9,614 nt of DNA from Acidobacteriota bacterium (GTDB taxonomy: Bacteria > Acidobacteriota > Blastocatellia > Pyrinomonadales > Pyrinomonadaceae): assembly GCA_029777145.1 (NCBI GenBank), contig JAKOSS010000210.1:1-9614 (forward strand), given 5' to 3'. Positions 6,624-9,614 of the stretch are shown piece by piece (the stretch's first letter is position 1; every line of letters begins with the position of its first letter). The position numbers and the translations under genes are program-made. Under the pieces are notes generated by a model, which saw nothing but the letters and a program-made list of their open reading frames with translations, was not told the origin of the DNA and did no database searches.

Positions 6624-7850
6624 TCAGATTTTCGCGCGGGATCGGTACGGACTTCCGTTTACCTGAAGAGGCGTCTGGAAGCAGTTTTGAAGGGCGATCG
6701 GGATCGCGCCGAAGAGGCTCGGGCGCTGAACGCTCGCGGGCCGGATGGTGATGGTTTCCGGCGACAGAATGTAGCGGCTCTGAACCCGTTCCTTGATGAT
6801 CGGCTCGATCAGCGGCCACGCCGCCGTGATGTTTCCGCCAATGACGACGGTTTCCGGATAAAGTCCGTGGATCAGATTGCTGATCCCCTCGCCGAGATAT
6901 TCGGCGGTGATCCGCAAAGATTGAAGTGCGCGCGAATCGTTGCGGTTCGCCAGCGCGATCAACTCGTTGAGCGTCGCCGTCGGCTCGCCCTGTTTCGCCG
7001 CCACGCGATGGTACCGTTCGACGGTCGCCCGCTCGGAAGCGAACGTTTCCCAGCAGCCGCGCCGGCCGCACGAGCACAGTTCGCCGTTCGGATCGATGCT
7101 CATGTGGCCGAATCCGCCAAGCCCGCGGCGTGATCCGACGTGCAGTTCGCCGTTGATGATCAGCCCGCTGCCGAGGCCTTCGACGACGAGCAGGAACAGC
7201 AACGTGCGGACCTTCGCTTCATTCAGCGGGCCGTACCACAGTTCCGAAAAGGCCGCGGCGTTCGCGTCGTTCTCGATATAGACCGGAAGATCGAGGCGGT
7301 CCATCAGGATCCGGCGAAGCGGAACGTTTTTCCACTCGAGATTCGGAGAGGTTTCGACAGTTCCGGTCTCGCGGTCGATTAGCCCCGGGACGCTGACGCC
7401 GATCGCGCCGAATTTCGCCCGCGAATACTGCGACTTGACGAGCTTGTCAATCTCATCCGCGAGTTTCCCGAGGAATTCTTCAGGGGCGCCGGCCGTCAGG
7501 ATCGATCGCTGATGAACAATCCGGCCGTTGAAGTCGCTGACCGCGAAGACCGTATCGGAAACTCCGATGTCGATCGCGAAAACGTAAAAACTTTCGGCGT
7601 TGATATAGAGATGTTTCGGGCGTCGGCCGCCGCTCGACGGCCCTTCCGTGCCTTCATAAACGAGGTTGTTCCGGATCAGCCGGTTGACGATCGTCGAAAC
7701 CGTCCCGGCGCGCAGTCCGGTATATTTGGCGATGTCGGCGCGCGAGATCGGCTGGCGCTCGCGGATCAGATGCAGAAATATCGTCTGATTGATGTCGCGG
7801 ACGTCGTTGACGTCAACCATCTTGAAATTCTTTTGCTTGCCATCTCTCAT
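6624..7850 (-). CDS. ROK-family transcriptional regulator (NagC/XylR/Mlc type)
   Basis: A 408-residue sugar-responsive repressor, the usual size for NagC, Mlc and XylR relatives. Residues about 20-68 form a winged helix-turn-helix ([40 protein letters not shown]), followed by a GGRRP wing turn (74-78). The ROK ATPase-like fold follows: IDIGVSDT (93-100), ENDANAAA (193-200), [11 protein letters not shown] (243-253), and the zinc motif [10 protein letters not shown] (259-268) with His249 and cysteines 259, 261 and 266. Two kinase motifs are degraded: the phosphate loop DxGGT is DIGVSDT, and the sugar-binding GEIGH is GGFGH. It is therefore a regulator, not a glucokinase. The start at 7850 has a weak ribosome site; an alternative ATG codes for residue 11, and both leave the HTH intact. 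It is first in line before the catabolic genes and divergent from a two-component regulator. Its likely targets are the palindromes at 6549-6571 and 5637-5659. The inducing sugar is unknown. Confidence 0.94.
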   Translation of the reverse strand: MRDGKQKNFKMVDVNDVRDINQTIFLHLIRERQPISRADIAKYTGLRAGTVSTIVNRLIRNNLVYEGTEGPSSGGRRPKHLYINAESFYVFAIDIGVSDTVFAVSDFNGRIVHQRSILTAGAPEEFLGKLADEIDKLVKSQYSRAKFGAIGVSVPGLIDRETGTVETSPNLEWKNVPLRRILMDRLDLPVYIENDANAAAFSELWYGPLNEAKVRTLLFLLVVEGLGSGLIINGELHVGSRRGLGGFGHMSIDPNGELCSCGRRGCWETFASERATVERYHRVAAKQGEPTATLNELIALANRNDSRALQSLRITAEYLGEGISNLIHGLYPETVVIGGNITAAWPLIEPIIKERVQSRYILSPETITIRPASVQRPSLFGAIPIALQNCFQTPLQVNGSPYRSRAKI

Positions 7851-7890
7851 GCGCTCATCGGGACCGTTCGCAACGGCCGTCCATGTGAAA

Positions 7891-7917
7891 AGTATCAGCG
7901 ACGGAGCGATTTTTCAA
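7891..7917 (-). promoter_or_regulatory. Weak promoter candidate for the ROK gene
   Basis: TTGAAA (7912-7917) could be a -35 box and GATACT (7891-7896) a -10 box, but the 15-base spacer is short. The -35 box lies inside the palindrome at 7907-7923. Offered only as the best candidate I can see upstream of the ATG at 7850. Confidence 0.25.
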
Positions 7918-7923
7918 AAATCG
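7907..7923. promoter_or_regulatory. Perfect 17-bp palindrome in the divergent intergenic region
   Basis: CGATTTTTCAAAAATCG has 8-base arms that pair perfectly around a single central base. It is an AT-rich island inside GC-rich DNA, 57 bases before the ROK start and 111 bases before the response-regulator start. It differs from the CTTTGTC-type palindromes found downstream of the ROK gene. It could be a regulator site for either divergent gene. No U-run placement or upstream gene end suggests a terminator. Confidence 0.45.
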
Positions 7924-7968
7924 ACGCCGCGATTGCCGACGTTGCGGACGCCGACCGTGGACCGCCGC

Positions 7969-7999
7969 TTGTCCCACCAAATGTGAAATGTAGTAGAAT
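7969..7999 (+). promoter_or_regulatory. Weak sigma70-type promoter candidate for the response-regulator gene
   Basis: TAGAAT (7994-7999) matches 5 of 6 positions of a -10 box. The best -35 box is TTGTCC (7969-7974), with a long 19-base spacer. A start of transcription near 8006 would exclude the in-frame ATG at 7998 and favour the ATG at 8034. I found no sigma54 -24/-12 element here. Confidence 0.35.
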
Positions 8000-8033
8000 G
8001 TTGAGGCTTCAACAGCTTCGCGTCGGGATAACA

Positions 8034-9464
8034 ATGGCCGCAAAAAGAGAAAGAATTCTGATCGTCGATGACGAACGTTACATTCGGATGACGCTCGCCG
8101 AGGCGGTGCGTTCGTGGAACTATTCGCCGCTCGAGGCCGAAAACATCGAGTCCGCGCGCGAGGTCTTCACCAACGAGGAGCCGGACGTCGTCCTGCTCGA
8201 CATCGACCTTCCCGACGGATCCGGGCTCGATCTTCTCGACGAGATCAAGGAATCCGCCCCCGAGACCGTGGTCATCATGATCACGGGAAACATCAGCGTA
8301 CCGAACACGATCGCGGCGCTTCGCGGCGGCGCCCACGATTTCATCGGGAAGCCGGTCCGGCTCGAGGAACTTCGGGTCACGCTCCGGAACGCCATCGAGA
8401 TCAAGCGTCTGCGGCGCGAGGTCACGCAGGTGCGTCACGAACGAAAGTCGGCTTTTTCGTTCGACCAGATCATCGGCGAGTCGGCCTCGATCATCCGGTC
8501 GAAGGACCTCGCCGAAAAGGTCGCGGTTTCGGACGTCACGGCGATCCTGCTGCAGGGCGAGACCGGAACCGGCAAGGACCTATTCGCCCGCGCGATACAT
8601 TTTGCCAGCGAGCGCGCCGACGCTCCGTATCTCGCCATCAATTGCGCGGCGCTTCCGGCCAACCTCATCGAATCCGAGCTCTTCGGCTACGAAAAAGGCG
8701 CGTTCACCGATGCCAAACAACGAAAGGAAGGTCTTTTCGAACAGGCTCACGGCGGGACGATCTTCCTCGACGAGATCGGGGAGATGGAACTCGGCCTGCA
8801 GGCGAAACTTCTGCGCGTCCTCGAGGAAAGCACGTTCCGCCGTGTCGGCGGGCTCAAGGACATCACCTTCGACGCCCGGATCATCGCCGCGTCGAACAAG
8901 AATCTGAAAGACGAAAGCGAGAACGGAAATTTCAGGCTCGATCTCTTTTACCGGCTGTCGGTGATCCAGATCGACATTCCGCCGTTGCGCGAACGCGAGG
9001 ACGATTGCCTGCTGCTCGCCGATCATTTCATCGAGCGCAACAATCCGAAGCGCCGCGGCGAAAAGCTGAAGGGACTTTCCCCGCATACGGCCGAGATCTT
9101 TCGCCGGCATCAGTGGAAAGGGAACGTCCGCGAACTGCGCAATGTCATCGAACGCGCGTCGATCCTCGAGGATTCCGATCAGGTCTCGACGACCCATCTT
9201 CCTGCCGATCTGCTGAAGGATTTCGGCGGCGGCGCCGAAACTCCGTCGCACTTCCCTGTCCGGCTTCCGGCCGGCGGGATCGCGCTCGACGAAGTCGAAG
9301 AGATGCTCGTCACGCAGGCTTACGAATCGACGAACGGCAATCTGACGCGGGCCGCGAAGCTTCTGCGGATCTCGCGCGATCAGCTTCGCTACAAGTTGAA
9401 GAAATACGGAAATTATCATCCCGACGGGGCGCCCGAAGACGAAACTCAGGCAGACGCCGCGTAA
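8034..9464 (+). CDS. NtrC-family sigma54-dependent response regulator
   Basis: A complete 476-residue regulator with three domains. The receiver (about 7-125) has acidic Asp12-Asp13, phospho-acceptor Asp56 in LLDIDLP, Thr84 and Lys106. The AAA+ domain (about 143-375) has Walker A GETGTGKD (175-182), the sigma54 contact loop GAFTDA (222-227), Walker [12 protein letters not shown] (240-250) and arginines in FRLDLFYRL (300-308). The Fis-type helix-turn-helix is near 437-459 ([23 protein letters not shown]). When phosphorylated it should drive transcription by sigma54 polymerase. The contact loop is GAFTDA rather than consensus GAFTGA; variants at this position occur in the family, so function is probably kept. 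I chose ATG 8034 because GGGA lies 5 bases upstream and the receiver starts normally with [11 protein letters not shown]; an in-frame ATG at 7998 would add 12 residues. A PAS protein gene follows 7 bases downstream, the expected cognate sensor. No sigma54 target promoter was recognised in the window. Confidence 0.95.
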   Translation: MAAKRERILIVDDERYIRMTLAEAVRSWNYSPLEAENIESAREVFTNEEPDVVLLDIDLPDGSGLDLLDEIKESAPETVVIMITGNISVPNTIAALRGGAHDFIGKPVRLEELRVTLRNAIEIKRLRREVTQVRHERKSAFSFDQIIGESASIIRSKDLAEKVAVSDVTAILLQGETGTGKDLFARAIHFASERADAPYLAINCAALPANLIESELFGYEKGAFTDAKQRKEGLFEQAHGGTIFLDEIGEMELGLQAKLLRVLEESTFRRVGGLKDITFDARIIAASNKNLKDESENGNFRLDLFYRLSVIQIDIPPLREREDDCLLLADHFIERNNPKRRGEKLKGLSPHTAEIFRRHQWKGNVRELRNVIERASILEDSDQVSTTHLPADLLKDFGGGAETPSHFPVRLPAGGIALDEVEEMLVTQAYESTNGNLTRAAKLLRISRDQLRYKLKKYGNYHPDGAPEDETQADAA

Positions 9465-9471
9465 CGAGACG

Positions 9472-9614
9472 ATGTCAAAAGCAGATCCCGCCAATTTCGA
9501 AGTCGAGAACCGCAGCCTGATCAAGGAGCTGTCGGACATGAAGTTCGCGCTCGATCAGTCAGCGATCGTGGCGTTCACCGACCGTTCGGGCAAGATCACC
9601 TACGTCAACGAAAA
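9472..9614 (+). CDS. PAS-domain protein, probable sensor histidine kinase (N-terminal 47 codons only)
   Basis: The ATG at 9472 opens 7 bases after the response-regulator stop, and the frame stays open to the window edge. The first ~23 residues are a charged, probably coiled-coil helix (FEVENRSLIKELSDMKFALD). They run into the start of a PAS domain (QSAIVAFTDRSGKITYVNE), the typical opening of PAS sensor kinases. No membrane segment or signal peptide appears in the visible part, so a soluble sensor is likely. The kinase core is outside the window; the kinase call rests on the PAS start and on pairing with an NtrC-type regulator. A diguanylate cyclase or another PAS-headed enzyme cannot be excluded. 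Confidence 0.75.
   Translation, partial: MSKADPANFEVENRSLIKELSDMKFALDQSAIVAFTDRSGKITYVNE

Noticed and set aside
7958..7970. Possible sigma54 -24/-12 promoter before the response regulator
   Set aside because: The GG and GC pairs are separated by 6 bases instead of about 10, so the element does not fit.
7967..7989. Possible third copy of the ROK palindrome (GCTTGTC-N9-GTGAAAT)
   Set aside because: The spacing fits, but only 10 of 14 arm positions match and the arms pair poorly, so chance is a good explanation. A motif score over the genome would decide.
7512..8033. Upstream in-frame extension of the response regulator
   Set aside because: This stretch is antisense to the ROK gene and the intergenic region. 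The receiver domain starts normally from the ATG at 8034, which has a ribosome site.

Overview
The window looks like chromosome of a moderately GC-rich Gram-negative bacterium. The best guess is Acidobacteriota, possibly Blastocatellia. This rests on the TonB-dependent receptor at the left edge: it has an N-terminal carboxypeptidase-regulatory-like domain, a barrel start with the phrase FFFGNYEG, and no SusD partner in view, a style abundant in that phylum. No marker gene is present, so the assignment is inference. Coding density is high, no gap exceeds 200 bases, and I see no insertion sequence, tRNA, rRNA, CRISPR array or prophage gene.

Left and central part (1-7850, all on the minus strand). 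In transcription order: a ROK-family repressor (7850-6624), a cytosolic esterase-D-type hydrolase with a GTG start (6511-5732), a sodium:solute symporter (5623-3788), a short-chain dehydrogenase whose ATG overlaps the symporter stop by 4 bases (3791-2991), a sugar-binding-protein-like protein without a signal peptide (2973-1936), and a TonB-dependent receptor (from 1907, running off the left edge). From symporter to receptor the spacing is -4, 17 and 28 bases, so these four are almost certainly one transcript. The ROK-esterase and esterase-symporter gaps are 112 and 108 bases. Each holds one copy of the same 23-bp imperfect palindrome, CTTTGTC-N9-GA(T/G)AAAG. The copy before the esterase sits just downstream of a TTGACA-type promoter, as expected for a repressor operator. 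The simplest reading is a carbohydrate-use locus: outer-membrane uptake by the receptor, inner-membrane uptake by the symporter, deacylation by the esterase, oxidation by the dehydrogenase, all controlled by the ROK repressor through the two palindromes. The substrate cannot be read from the sequence.

Right part (7851-9614). A 183-base divergent intergenic region contains a perfect 17-bp palindrome and weak promoter candidates. Beyond it, on the plus strand, are a complete NtrC-type sigma54-dependent response regulator (8034-9464) and, 7 bases later, the first 47 codons of a PAS-containing protein that is probably its sensor kinase (9472 to the edge).

The most notable items are the paired palindrome, which predicts a ROK regulon, and the combination of a symporter with an apparently cytosolic sugar-binding protein that has no ABC permease or ATPase in view.
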